NCBI RefSeq assembly: GCF_026262575.1
Contig: NZ_JAPKFL010000015.1
Location: forward strand, 62,001 to 126,000
Direction: 5' to 3'
Length of the DNA stretch: 64,000 bases
Source: Streptomyces marinisediminis
GTDB taxonomy: Bacteria > Actinomycetota > Actinomycetes > Streptomycetales > Streptomycetaceae
Shown here: piece after piece, positions 27,753 through 36,537 of the stretch
Numbering within the stretch: position 1 is the first letter of the stretch
Layout of the letters: the number at the start of each line of letters is the position of its first letter
The notes under the pieces: generated by a model
What the model was told of the DNA's origin: nothing
The model's input: the letters and a program-made list of their open reading frames with translations, nothing else
Database searches by the model: none
Program-made: the position numbers and the translations under genes

Positions 27753-29393
27753 ATGAGTGAGCGCGCCACCTCCCGCGAGAAGCCCCGCACCGTCCTCCTG
27801 TGCGGCGGGCACGTCTACAGCCCGGCCGACCCCTTCGCGACCGCGATGGTGGTGGAGGGCGACCGCGTCGCCTGGCTCGGCTCCGAGGGCGCCGCCGACT
27901 CCTTCGCGGACGGCGTGGACGAGGTGGTCCCGCTCGACGGCGCGCTGGTCACCCCCGCCTTCACCGACGCGCACGTGCACACCACGGCCACCGGCCTCGC
28001 ACTGACCGGGCTCGACCTGACGTCCTGCACCTCGCTCACCGCCGCCCTCGACCGCGTCCGCGAGCACGCCGCCGCCCGGCCGGACGACCGAGTGCTGCTC
28101 GGCCACGGCTGGGACACCACCGCCTGGCCCGAGGGACGCCCGCCCACCCGCGCGGAGCTGGACGCGGCCGCCGGTGGCCGCCCGCTCTACCTCACCCGCG
28201 TCGACGTCCACTCCGCGCTCGCCACCACCGCCCTGCTGGACCAGGTCACCGGCGTGCGCGAGCTGCCCGGCTTCGCCGCCGACGCCCCGCTCACCGCGGC
28301 CGCCCACCACGCGGTGCGCGAGGCCGCCCACGCCGCCGTCAGCCCCGCCCAGCGCGCGGCCGCCCAGCGCGCCGCCCTGCGCCGCGCCGCCACCCTGGGC
28401 ATCGGCTCGCTGCACGAGTGCGCGGGCCCGGACATCTCCAGCGCCGAGGACCTGACGGCCCTGCTGGCCCTGGCCGCCGAGGAGGACGGCCCCCGGGTCT
28501 TCGGCTACTGGGCCGAGGCCGTCACCGGCGCCGAGGACGCCCGGCGGGTCCGGGAGCTGGGCGCGGTCGGCGCCGCCGGGGACCTCTTCGCCGACGGCTC
28601 CCTCGGTTCCCACACCGCCCACCTGCACGCCCCCTACGCCGACGCCCCGCACACCGGCGCCGCGCACCTCGACGCGGACGCCGTCGCCGCCCACGTCGCC
28701 GCCTGCACCGAGGCCGGCCTGCAGGCCGGTTTCCACGCCATCGGCGACGCCGCGCTGAGCGCCGTCACCGACGGCGTCCGCGCCGCCGCCGAGCGCCTGG
28801 GGGCCGGCCCCGTGCGCGCCCTGCGCCACCGGGTCGAACACGCCGAGATGCTCACCGCCGCCCACATCGGCGCGTTCGCCGAGTTCGCGCTGATCGCCTC
28901 CGTGCAGCCCGGCTTCGACGCCGCCTGGGGCGGGGAGACGGGCATGTACGCCCAGCGCCTGGGCGCCGACCGGGCCCGCGGCCTGAATCCGTTCGCCGCG
29001 CTCAGCCGCGCCGGCGTCCCCCTCGCCTTCGGGTCCGACAGCCCGGTGACGCCGCTCGACCCCTGGGCCGCGGTGCGCGCCGCCGCCTTCCACCGCACCC
29101 CCGAGCACCGGATCTCCGCGCGCGCCGGCTTCGCCGCCCACACCCGCGGCGGCTGGCGGGCGCTCGGGCGCGACGACGCCGGGACGCTGGTGCCGGGCGC
29201 CCCGGCCGACTACGCGGTCTGGCGCACCGGCGAGCTGCTCGTGCAGGCGCCCGACACCCGGGTCGCGGGCTGGTCCACCGACCCGCGCTCGGGCACCCCG
29301 GGCCTGCCCGACCTGAGCCCCGGGGCCCAACTGCCGCTGTGCCTGCGGACCGTGGTGGGCGGCCGGACCGTCTTCGCGCGGCCGAACGAGTGA
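27753..29393 (+). CDS. Amidohydrolase (YtcJ-like)
   Basis: A 546-residue metal-dependent hydrolase. The small beta-sandwich at both ends flanks a barrel with the HxH pair in FTDAHVHTTATG, a further histidine in HRVEHAEML and the late catalytic aspartate in AFGSDSPVTP, the pattern of YtcJ/imidazolonepropionase-like amidohydrolases. It would hydrolyse an amide or similar bond; the substrate is unknown. The ATG at 27753 has no clear ribosome binding site; GAGACT seven bases before it could be a -10 box of a leaderless transcript. It follows the Lrp regulator on the same strand. Confidence 0.87.
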   Translation: MSERATSREKPRTVLLCGGHVYSPADPFATAMVVEGDRVAWLGSEGAADSFADGVDEVVPLDGALVTPAFTDAHVHTTATGLALTGLDLTSCTSLTAALDRVREHAAARPDDRVLLGHGWDTTAWPEGRPPTRAELDAAAGGRPLYLTRVDVHSALATTALLDQVTGVRELPGFAADAPLTAAAHHAVREAAHAAVSPAQRAAAQRAALRRAATLGIGSLHECAGPDISSAEDLTALLALAAEEDGPRVFGYWAEAVTGAEDARRVRELGAVGAAGDLFADGSLGSHTAHLHAPYADAPHTGAAHLDADAVAAHVAACTEAGLQAGFHAIGDAALSAVTDGVRAAAERLGAGPVRALRHRVEHAEMLTAAHIGAFAEFALIASVQPGFDAAWGGETGMYAQRLGADRARGLNPFAALSRAGVPLAFGSDSPVTPLDPWAAVRAAAFHRTPEHRISARAGFAAHTRGGWRALGRDDAGTLVPGAPADYAVWRTGELLVQAPDTRVAGWSTDPRSGTPGLPDLSPGAQLPLCLRTVVGGRTVFARPNE

Positions 29394-29841
29394 TCTGCGC
29401 CGCGCGCCGTACGCCCGAAGGTGCGGCCCCGGGCCGGGCCTGCCGGCCGCCCGTCGTACCGCCTGAGCTGCCCGTTCGCCACCGCGTTCGGCCAAGACAC
29501 AGGTCAAACGACTGTTGACAGGCGGGCGTCGTGGCCCGGTAGGTTCGGCGGAGTCCACCACAGGACGTCCGGTCGGGGGTCCCCCCGCGCAGCGGAGCCA
29601 GGGCCAGCGCCCGCGGCACGGGGGCGGAAGGTTTCGTTCGACCGGCAGGTGGGACCCGGGTGGGGCCCGGACGCTCAGTAGACAACGGCTTTCGGTAGAT
29701 CCGCAGCCAGCGGGTCCCAGGTCGGCCCGAAGGGCGCCGGGCCCCGACCGCAGCTCCCACCGCGCCCGCCTGGCACTCACGGCTCCCGCCCGTCGTTGTA
29801 CGGTCACCTCAGATCTCCTCCGCTGCAGGAAGGCCGCAACC
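29394..29841. other. Intergenic leader of the lnt-ppm1-fxsA operon
   Basis: No gene is seen in these 448 bases. They carry one strong promoter-like element at 29516-29546, leaving a leader of about 290 bases before the chosen lnt start. No known riboswitch was recognised. Confidence 0.5.
29516..29546 (+). promoter_or_regulatory. Housekeeping-type promoter
   Basis: A perfect TTGACA (29516-29521) is followed after 19 bases by TAGGTT (29541-29546). It points towards lnt, about 300 bases downstream. The spacing is slightly long. Confidence 0.5.
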
Positions 29842-31785
29842 GTGGCACCGGGCCCCGACACCACCTCCGGACCGCTCCCCGCCGGGGCGTCCGCCGACGC
29901 TCCCGGCGGGGCGGCCGAGCCTGCCGGGCGCCCGCCCGCGCCGCAGGCCCTCCCGGACGGCTCCCCCGCCCCCGCCTCCGGCGCCCCGGGCGACGCCGCA
30001 CCGCCGCCCGCGCCCGCCACCGGGCCGTCGCCGGCCGGTGCGAAGCAGCCGCCCGCTTCCGCCCCCGCCTCCGCGCCCTCGGCAGCGCCGCACGGCGCTC
30101 CGCCGGAGACGCCCCCCGGCGGAGCGCCGGAGGGCGGACCGCGCCGGCGGTCCGCCCTGCGGCCCAGCCGCCCCGGGCTCCTGCGCTGCGCGGCCGCGGC
30201 CGCCGGCGGACTCGCCCTGGCCGCCGCCTTCCCCCCGGTCGGCCTGTGGCCCCTCTCCCTGGTCGCCGTCGCCGCCCTCGGCCTGCTCACCCGGCACCGC
30301 ACCGCCCGGCAGGGCGCTGCCGCCGGGCTCGTCTTCGGCCTGGCCTTCTTCGTCGGTCTCCTGCAGTGGCTGCGGGTGATCGGCTGGGACGCCGTGCTGG
30401 GCCTCTCGCTGCTCCAGGCCCTCTTCCTGGCCCTGCTGGGCTCCGGCCTGGCCGTCACCTCCCGGCTGCCGCTGTGGCCCCTGTGGGGGGCCTGCCTGTG
30501 GGTCGCCGAGGAGTGGGCCAGGGACCGGGTGCCGCTGGGCGGCTTCCCGTGGGGGCGGCTGGCCTTCGCCAACACCGGCTCGCCCTTCACCCCGCTCGCC
30601 GCGCTCGGCGGAGCGCCGCTGGTCACCTTCGCCGTCGCCCTCGCCGGGACGCTGCTGGCCGCGGCCGCCCTGGCCGCCCACCGGCTGCGCCGGGCGCGGC
30701 GCGGCGCCGGGCCGGAACGTCCGCGCACCGCCCCGGCCCCGGCCGACGACCGCGCCGACGCTCCCGCCCCCGCACCGGGCCGCCCGGCCCGGGCCCTGTG
30801 CGGTGCCGCCGGGCTGGCCGCCGCGGTCACCCTGGCCGGATACGCCGTCCCCATACCCACCGACGCGGACGACACCGTGGACATCGCGGTCGTCCAGGGC
30901 GACGTCCAGCAGCCCGGCATGGACTTCCTCGGCCGGCCCATGCTCATCCTGAACAACCACGTCGAGGCCACGCTCGACCTGGCGGCCGACGTGGCGGCGG
31001 GCCGCGCCCGCCAGCCGGACCTGGTGATCTGGCCGGAGAACGCCTCCGACCTGGACCCGCACCGGTCGCCCGAGGCGTACGCGGCCATCGACCGCGCCGC
31101 CGACGCCGTGGGCGTGCCCATCCTCGTCGGCGCCCTGGTCGACCACCCCACCGAGGAGGGGTACGTCGAGAACCAGGGCATCGTGTGGGACCCGCGCACC
31201 GGCCCGGGCGACTCCTACACCAAGCAGCACCCCGTGCCCTTCGGCGAGTACGTGCCCTTCCGCGAGCAGCTCAGCACCGTCATCACCCGCCTCGAACGCG
31301 TACCGCGCGACTTCTGGCCCGGCCGCCAGGCGGGGGTGCTGCAGGTGGGCCCGGCCCGGCTGGGGGACGTGATCTGCTTCGAGGTCGCCTACGACGAGAT
31401 CGTGCGCGACACCGTGACCGCCGGGGCCCGCGCCCTGGTGATCCAGACCAACAACGCCACCTACGGCCGAACCGGCCAGCCCGAGCAGCAGCTCGCCATG
31501 TCCCGGCTGCGCGCCATGGAGCACGGCCGCGCCGTCGTCACCGCCGCCCCCAGCGGCATCAGCGCCATCGTCGCCCCGGACGGCACGATCGAGCAGCGCA
31601 CCGAGGAGTTCACCCGGGACGTCCTCACGGCCGAACTGCCCCTGCGCGACGACGTCACCCTCGCCGACCGCGTCGGCTCCGCGCCCGAGTGGGCCCTCGC
31701 TATGGTGGGCCTCCTTGCCTGGGCCGCCGCCATCCTCCACGGCCGCCTGCGCCGTCCGGACGAGAAGGGGAACAGCCGTGAGTGA
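29842..31785 (+). CDS. lnt: Apolipoprotein N-acyltransferase
   Basis: Adds the third acyl chain to lipoproteins at the outer face of the membrane. The 647-residue protein starts with about 105 residues of Pro/Ala/Gly-rich, probably disordered sequence, then several membrane helices, then a nitrilase-like domain with the triad Glu399 (VIWPENASD), Lys461 (YTKQHPVPFGEYVP) and Cys512 (GDVICFEVAYDEI). The start GTG at 29842 has GCAGGAAGG upstream; an open frame continues further 5' without family-like sequence. The stop overlaps the ppm1 start by 8 bases. In mycobacteria these two enzymes are one fused protein. Confidence 0.93.
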   Translation: MAPGPDTTSGPLPAGASADAPGGAAEPAGRPPAPQALPDGSPAPASGAPGDAAPPPAPATGPSPAGAKQPPASAPASAPSAAPHGAPPETPPGGAPEGGPRRRSALRPSRPGLLRCAAAAAGGLALAAAFPPVGLWPLSLVAVAALGLLTRHRTARQGAAAGLVFGLAFFVGLLQWLRVIGWDAVLGLSLLQALFLALLGSGLAVTSRLPLWPLWGACLWVAEEWARDRVPLGGFPWGRLAFANTGSPFTPLAALGGAPLVTFAVALAGTLLAAAALAAHRLRRARRGAGPERPRTAPAPADDRADAPAPAPGRPARALCGAAGLAAAVTLAGYAVPIPTDADDTVDIAVVQGDVQQPGMDFLGRPMLILNNHVEATLDLAADVAAGRARQPDLVIWPENASDLDPHRSPEAYAAIDRAADAVGVPILVGALVDHPTEEGYVENQGIVWDPRTGPGDSYTKQHPVPFGEYVPFREQLSTVITRLERVPRDFWPGRQAGVLQVGPARLGDVICFEVAYDEIVRDTVTAGARALVIQTNNATYGRTGQPEQQLAMSRLRAMEHGRAVVTAAPSGISAIVAPDGTIEQRTEEFTRDVLTAELPLRDDVTLADRVGSAPEWALAMVGLLAWAAAILHGRLRRPDEKGNSRE

Positions 31786-32572
31786 CCGCGAACGCGTCGA
31801 GGTGCGGCGCTTCAGCCCGCCGGGTCCGGCCCTGGTGATCATCCCGACCTACAACGAGGTCGACAACATCGCCTCGGTCGTCCGCCGCACCCGCGCGGCC
31901 GTGCCCCAGGCGCACATCCTGGTCGCCGACGACAACAGCCCCGACGGCACCGGCAAGCTCGCCGACGAACTGGCCGCCGGGGACGAGCGGGTGCGGGTGC
32001 TGCACCGGCCCGGCAAGGAGGGCCTGGGCGCCGCCTACCTCGCGGGGTTCCGCTGGGGCATGGAGCACGGCTTCGACGTGCTGGTGGAGATGGACGCCGA
32101 CGGCTCCCACCAGCCCGAGGAACTGCCCCGGCTGCTCACCGCGCTGCGCGGCGCCGACCTGGTGCTCGGCTCCCGCTGGGTGCCCGGCGGCCGCGTGGTG
32201 AACTGGTCGACCGGGCGCGTCCTCCTCTCCCGGGGCGGCAGCACCTACTCGCGCCTGGCGCTGGGCATCCCCATCCGCGACGTCACCGGCGGCTTCCGGG
32301 CCTTCCGCGCCGACACCCTGCGCGGCATGGGCATCGACACCGTCGCCTCCCAGGGCTACTGCTTCCAGGTCGACCTCGCCCACCGCGCCGTGCGCGCCGG
32401 CTACCACGTCGTCGAGGTGCCCATCACCTTCATCGACCGGGAGCTGGGCGACAGCAAGATGAGCCGGGACATCGTCGTCGAGGCCCTGTGGCGGGTGACG
32501 GCGTGGGGCGTGCGCTCCCGTTTCGAGCAGGCGGTGCGGCCCAGGCACACTGGGAACCATGAGCACGCGTGA
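31778..32572 (+). CDS. ppm1: Polyprenol monophosphomannose synthase
   Basis: Transfers mannose from GDP-mannose to polyprenyl phosphate, feeding protein O-mannosylation and glycolipid synthesis. The 264-residue GT2 glycosyltransferase shows the N-terminal VIIPTYNEVDNI, the metal-binding VEMDADGSHQPEELP, and VTGGFRAFR. It lacks its own membrane helices, which in relatives are provided by the adjoining Lnt-like protein. The GTG lies 8 bases inside lnt and the stop lies 14 bases inside fxsA, so three genes form a coupled operon. Confidence 0.93.
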   Translation: MSDRERVEVRRFSPPGPALVIIPTYNEVDNIASVVRRTRAAVPQAHILVADDNSPDGTGKLADELAAGDERVRVLHRPGKEGLGAAYLAGFRWGMEHGFDVLVEMDADGSHQPEELPRLLTALRGADLVLGSRWVPGGRVVNWSTGRVLLSRGGSTYSRLALGIPIRDVTGGFRAFRADTLRGMGIDTVASQGYCFQVDLAHRAVRAGYHVVEVPITFIDRELGDSKMSRDIVVEALWRVTAWGVRSRFEQAVRPRHTGNHEHA

Positions 32573-33230
32573 CCCGAGCCGGTACGAACCGCCCGGCCGG
32601 CGGTCCGGCGCCCGAGACGGCGGCCCCGCCACCGGCGGCCCGCGGACCCGCCCACGGGCCCGGGTGCGCGCCCTGCTGCCGCTGGCCGTGGCCGCCTGGG
32701 CCGTGCTGGAGGTGTGGCTGCTCCTCCTCGTCGGTGACGCGGCCGGCGGACTGACCGTCTTCCTCCTGCTGGCCGCCACCTTCGTCCTGGGCGCCGCCGT
32801 CATCAAGCGCGCCGGCCGCCGCGCCCTGCGGACGCTGACCGAGGCGCTCCAGCCCCCCGGCACCGCCCCGGGGCCCGCCGCCCCGCGCCCGTCCCGCACG
32901 CCGTCCGGCGGGCACGCCCCGGCCGTGCTCGGCGGGCTCCTGCTGATGCTGCCGGGCCTGCTGTCGGACGCCGCCGGGCTGCTGTGCCTCTTCCCGCCGA
33001 CGGCCGCCCTGCTGCGCCGGGGCACCGACCGCTGGCTGGCACGGCGGGCGTCCGCCGCCGGAACCGGCTCCCTGGGGGAAGCGCTGCGCCAGGCCCGCAC
33101 CGCCGGGGACCAGGCGCGCATGCGCCGTCCGGACGGGAAGGTCGTCCAGGGCGAGGTCGTGCGCGACGACGACGGCGAGGGCGACCGCGACGACGGGGGC
33201 CCCGGCGGCCCGCCCCGCCCGGCTCCGTGA
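32559..33230 (+). CDS. fxsA: FxsA-family membrane protein
   Basis: A 223-residue membrane protein. FxsA-type elements are the first helices (AWAVLEVWLLLLVGDAAGG and TVFLLLAATFVLGAAVIKRAG) and the central VLGGLLLMLPGLLSDAAGLLCL with conserved glycines and proline. The family is named for suppression of phage F exclusion by T7 in E. coli; its normal role is unknown. The C-terminus is charged and disordered. The start overlaps ppm1 by 14 bases. Confidence 0.9.
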   Translation: MSTRDPSRYEPPGRRSGARDGGPATGGPRTRPRARVRALLPLAVAAWAVLEVWLLLLVGDAAGGLTVFLLLAATFVLGAAVIKRAGRRALRTLTEALQPPGTAPGPAAPRPSRTPSGGHAPAVLGGLLLMLPGLLSDAAGLLCLFPPTAALLRRGTDRWLARRASAAGTGSLGEALRQARTAGDQARMRRPDGKVVQGEVVRDDDGEGDRDDGGPGGPPRPAP

Positions 33231-33365
33231 CCCCCGCGCGGCCCGCACCGGCCCGCTGAAACCCCCGCGCGGGCTCCGGGGCGGCACGGCGCCGCCCCGA
33301 GGCGTACGGCTTCGGTGCCCGGCGCCGCCCGGCCCGCCGGCCCGGCTGCGCATCCCCGCGCACGA

Positions 33366-33421
33366 CGGCGCGGAGGCCGGTGGGAACCCGCCCTCAGGGC
33401 GGCCCACCGGCCTCCGCGCCG
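33366..33421. terminator. 19-bp perfect bidirectional terminator
   Basis: A 19-base perfect inverted repeat (arms 33366-33384 and 33403-33421) with an 18-base loop that itself contains GCCCTCAGGGC. It lies between the convergent fxsA and rbpA genes. Confidence 0.85.
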
Positions 33422-33456
33422 TGTGTGTGCCGTACGCCGGTCCAGCCCGCCGGGGG

Positions 33457-33831
33457 CTAGGCCGACTTGCGGCTGTCGCGAGGGTGCACCGCGATGTTCA
33501 TCGCACCGGAGCGCAGGACGGCCAGCCGTTCGGCCAGCACCTCCTCCAGCTCCTCGCGCGTGCGCCGCTCCATCAACATGTCCCAGTGAGTACGCGCCGG
33601 CTTCGTCTTCTTCTCCTCGGGGCCCTCGCCGTCCACCAGCAGGGCCTGGGAGCCGCAGACCTTGCACTCCCACTCCGGCGGGACTTCCGCCTCGACCGAG
33701 AACGGCATCTCGAACCGATGTCCGTTCTCGCATGCGTACTCCACGGCCTGGCGGGGTGCCAGGTCGATGCCGCGGTCCGTCTCGTAGCTGGTCACCACGA
33801 GTCGCGTGCCGCGCAGAGCTCGCTCACTCAT
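33457..33831 (-). CDS. rbpA: RNA polymerase-binding protein RbpA
   Basis: An actinobacterial factor that binds the principal sigma factor and RNA polymerase and stabilises open promoter complexes. The 124-residue protein has the zinc-binding core with cysteines in VEYACENGH and WECKVCGSQALLVDG, and the sigma-interacting C-terminal helix with REELEEVLAERLAVLRSG. The ATG at 33831 has GGGAGG upstream. A perfect sigma-R promoter lies about 60 bases before the start, so induction by thiol-oxidative stress is expected, as known for rbpA in S. coelicolor. Confidence 0.97.
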   Translation of the reverse strand: MSERALRGTRLVVTSYETDRGIDLAPRQAVEYACENGHRFEMPFSVEAEVPPEWECKVCGSQALLVDGEGPEEKKTKPARTHWDMLMERRTREELEEVLAERLAVLRSGAMNIAVHPRDSRKSA

Positions 33832-33892
33832 GAATCGTGCCTCCCGGGCTTGTCGCCCACAGGACAGGTGTCGCTGTCGTCGTCATCCGGTC

Positions 33893-33918
33893 AACGTCCG
33901 GTCGGCGGTGAAGATTCC
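33893..33918 (-). promoter_or_regulatory. Sigma-R promoter of rbpA
   Basis: On the minus strand GGAAT (33918-33914) is followed after exactly 18 bases by GTT (33895-33893), an exact match to the sigma-R consensus GGAAT-N18-GTT. The expected transcript start is about 50 bases before the rbpA ATG. Confidence 0.85.
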
Positions 33919-33982
33919 CGAATCGGGACATGCGTCGCCCGTCGTAGCCGCCCTTGTTGTACCCGCCAGTGCCCGCTTTGTC

Positions 33983-34001
33983 ACATCTGTAGCGGAGATG
34001 T
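33983..34001. repeat. Small inverted repeat upstream of rbpA
   Basis: ACATCT and AGATGT pair around seven bases, about 65 bases upstream of the sigma-R promoter and 90 bases past the MFS stop codon. It may be an operator for a second rbpA promoter or a weak terminator. Confidence 0.3.
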
Positions 34002-34088
34002 CACCCGGCGTTCCTGCCTGGTATACGCGTGGTAGCGGTTCGACGCGGCGGGCCGGAGGAGTACACTACCGCCCGCGCCGCACGGGGG

Positions 34089-35450
34089 CTAAATCCGGCC
34101 GGGATCGGTGTTGCCGACGGCCGCCGCGGCCCGGCGCACCGGCACCCGCAGCAGCAGCACGAATCCCAGCACGAAGAAGACCACGAGCGAGATGATCGCG
34201 TCCCGGTAGCTGCCGGTGAGCTGGTACGTCAGCCCGAACAGCAGCGGCCCCAGCCAGCTCGTCCCCCGGTCGCTCACCTCGTAGAGCGAGAAGTACTCCG
34301 CCTCCTTGCCGCGCGGCACGAGCTGGGCGTACAGCGAGCGCGAGAGCGCCTGCGTGCCGCCCAGCACCATCCCGATCGCCGCCGCGAGGCAGAAGAACCA
34401 CACCGGCTCGCCGGCCGGCAGGACGTACCCGCACCCCACGACCACCGTCCACGCCACCAGCGAACCCAGGATCGTCCGCTTGGCCCCGTGGCGCTCCGCC
34501 AGCCGGCCCAGTCCCAGCGCGCCGAAGATCGCCAGGACCTGGACCAGCAGGATCGCGCCGATCAACGTCTCCTGCTCCATCCCCAGCTCCTCGGAGCCGA
34601 ACACCGAGGCCTGGGTGATCACCGTCTGCACGCCGTCGTTGTAGAGCAGGTACGCCAGCAGGAACAGCAGCGTCAGCGGGTAGCGGCGCAGCTCGCGCAC
34701 CGTCTGCCCCAACTGCCGGAAGCCCCCGGTCAGCGACAGCCGCGCCCCGGCCACCGTGCCCGGCCGGTCCCGCAGGCGCGTGAGCGGCACCAACGTGAAC
34801 AGCGCCCACCACAGCCCCGCCGAGGACAGGCAGATGCGCACCGCCGTCCCCTCCTCGACGCCCAGCGCGTCGTGCCCCAGGAACAGCCCCAGGTTCGCCA
34901 CCAGCACCAGCGCGCCGGCCGCGTACCCGAAGGCCCAGCCGCGGGAGGAGACCGCGTCGCGCTCGTGCGGCTCGGCGATCTGCGGCAGGAAGGCGTGGTA
35001 GACGACGATCGAGGCCGCGTAGGCCACGTTGGCCGCGATCAGCAGCAGGCCGCCCAGCAGGTAGCGGTCGCCGTCGAGGAAGAACATGCCCAGCGTCGCC
35101 GCCGCGCCCAGGTAGGCGAACGTGCCCAGCAGCGGCTTCTTGCGCCCCGTGCGGTCCGCGACCGCCCCCACCAGCGGCATCACCAGCACCGACAGCAGCA
35201 CCGAGGCCGAGATGACGTAGGCGAAGTAGGAGCCGTCGCGCACCGGGATGCCCAGCGGGTAGACGTACCCGTCCGCGTCCGCCGCCGCCTTGGCGACCGT
35301 CGTGAGGTACGGCCCGAGGAACACGGTGAGGACGCTGGTCTGGAAGACCGAGTTCGCCCAGTCGTACCAGTACCAGCCCCGCTGCTCGCGGCGGCGCGCG
35401 CCCGCGTCACCCGAGCCGCCCGCGGGCTCGCTCACGACCCTGGACTCCAC
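34089..35450 (-). CDS. MFS permease, UMF1/Atg22-like
   Basis: A 453-residue transporter with about 12 hydrophobic helices. The N-terminal WYWYDWANSVFQTSVLTVFLG is typical of the UMF1 group of the major facilitator superfamily, and the loop VGAVADRTGRKKPLLG is the family's inter-helix motif. In fungi the related Atg22 exports amino acids from the vacuole; bacterial substrates are unknown. The GTG at 35450 has GAGGGGG upstream; another GTG five codons later is possible. It runs in the same direction as rbpA, 258 bases upstream. Confidence 0.85.
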   Translation of the reverse strand: MESRVVSEPAGGSGDAGARRREQRGWYWYDWANSVFQTSVLTVFLGPYLTTVAKAAADADGYVYPLGIPVRDGSYFAYVISASVLLSVLVMPLVGAVADRTGRKKPLLGTFAYLGAAATLGMFFLDGDRYLLGGLLLIAANVAYAASIVVYHAFLPQIAEPHERDAVSSRGWAFGYAAGALVLVANLGLFLGHDALGVEEGTAVRICLSSAGLWWALFTLVPLTRLRDRPGTVAGARLSLTGGFRQLGQTVRELRRYPLTLLFLLAYLLYNDGVQTVITQASVFGSEELGMEQETLIGAILLVQVLAIFGALGLGRLAERHGAKRTILGSLVAWTVVVGCGYVLPAGEPVWFFCLAAAIGMVLGGTQALSRSLYAQLVPRGKEAEYFSLYEVSDRGTSWLGPLLFGLTYQLTGSYRDAIISLVVFFVLGFVLLLRVPVRRAAAAVGNTDPGRI

Positions 35451-35523
35451 CTGCGTCCCCCTCGTCCGCCCCGCCCGGCCCCGTGCGGACCGGCTGTGGC
35501 CGAAACCGTATCCCGGCCCCCGC

Positions 35524-36291
35524 TCACCCCGTCCAGGCCCCGCGTTCGGCCAGCACCTCGCGCAGCAGCTCCAGGCGGTCGGTCATGATCCCGTCCACGC
35601 CGAGGTCCAGCAGCTCGCGCATGTGGGCGGCGTCGTTGACGGTCCACACGTGCACCTGGAGGCCCAGGCGGTGCGCGGTGCGCACGAAGGCCCGGTCGGC
35701 GACGGGCACCGGACCGTGCCGGCGCGGCACCTGCGCGGCCAGCGCGCTCGGCCGCACCGGCGCCGGCAGCCGCCACGAGCGCAGCCGCAGCGCCAGGACG
35801 CCGCACGTGCCCAGCGACGTCGCCAGCCGCGCCCCGGCCAGCCCGCGCGCCCGCACCACCCGCCTCTCGTCGAACGAGCCGACGCACACCCGGTCCCAGG
35901 CGTCCTGCTCCCGGAGCACCCGCAGCAGCGGCTCGACCGCGGCGTCGGCCTTGACGTCGATGTTCCACCGGGTGTGCGGGAACTCCCGCAGCAGGTCCGC
36001 GAAGAGCGGCACCGGCTCCCGCCCGCCGACGCGGGCCGCGGCGACCGCCGACCACGGCAGGTCGGCGATGCGGCCGCGGCCGTCGGTCACCCGGTCCAGG
36101 GTGTCGTCGTGGAAGGCCACCAGCGCGCCGTCGGCCGTGGCGTGGACGTCGGTCTCCAGGTACCGGTAGCCCAGGTCCACCGCCCGGGCGAACGCGGACC
36201 GGCTGTTCTCCAGGCCCTCGGCGGCCCCGCCCCGGTGGGCGAAGGCGAGCGGGCGGGGGTGGTCGAAGTAGGGGTGCGCCGCAGTCGTCAC
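35524..36291 (-). CDS. Glycerophosphodiester phosphodiesterase
   Basis: Hydrolyses glycerophosphodiesters to glycerol-3-phosphate and an alcohol. The 255-residue protein has AFAHRGGAAEGLENSRSAF with the catalytic His-Arg, metal ligands in ETDVHATADG, the second histidine in VAFHDDTLDRVTDGRG, and VWTVND near the end. There is no signal peptide, so it is cytoplasmic. The GTG start is only six bases past a GATACT box on the minus strand (36303-36298) and has no ribosome binding site, suggesting a leaderless transcript. It is divergent from the MocR regulator. Confidence 0.92.
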   Translation of the reverse strand: MTTAAHPYFDHPRPLAFAHRGGAAEGLENSRSAFARAVDLGYRYLETDVHATADGALVAFHDDTLDRVTDGRGRIADLPWSAVAAARVGGREPVPLFADLLREFPHTRWNIDVKADAAVEPLLRVLREQDAWDRVCVGSFDERRVVRARGLAGARLATSLGTCGVLALRLRSWRLPAPVRPSALAAQVPRRHGPVPVADRAFVRTAHRLGLQVHVWTVNDAAHMRELLDLGVDGIMTDRLELLREVLAERGAWTG

Positions 36292-36497
36292 GGGCGCAGT
36301 ATCGCCTGCCGCCCCGGCGCGCAGGACACCGGAGTCGCCGCCGGGCCCACCGGGTGCGGCGGGCACGGCGCCCGCGGTGCCCCCGCGCGCGGCGCCCACC
36401 GGGCCGCCCCCGGCAACCCAGGCGTGGGGCCGCCGCCCGTCCGCGCCCCGCCCTTGAGCCGCGTCCCGGGCGGGTGGCATCCTGAACCCACCGATCA

Positions 36498-36516
36498 GGC
36501 CAATTCGGTGGCCAAT
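36498..36516 (+). promoter_or_regulatory. Direct-repeat operator for the MocR regulator
   Basis: GGCCAAT occurs twice (36498-36504 and 36510-36516) with a 5-base spacer, 21 bases before the MocR ATG. MocR-type regulators such as GabR and PdxR bind short direct repeats next to their own promoter, so autoregulation is likely. Confidence 0.5.
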
Positions 36517-36537
36517 CCCGGAAAGGTGGCCCTTGCG

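Noticed and set aside
27177..31199. A 4-kb minus-strand frame opposite the Lrp regulator, amidohydrolase and lnt
   Set aside because: Low-complexity Ala/Gly/Arg composition with no motif, and fully antisense to recognised genes.
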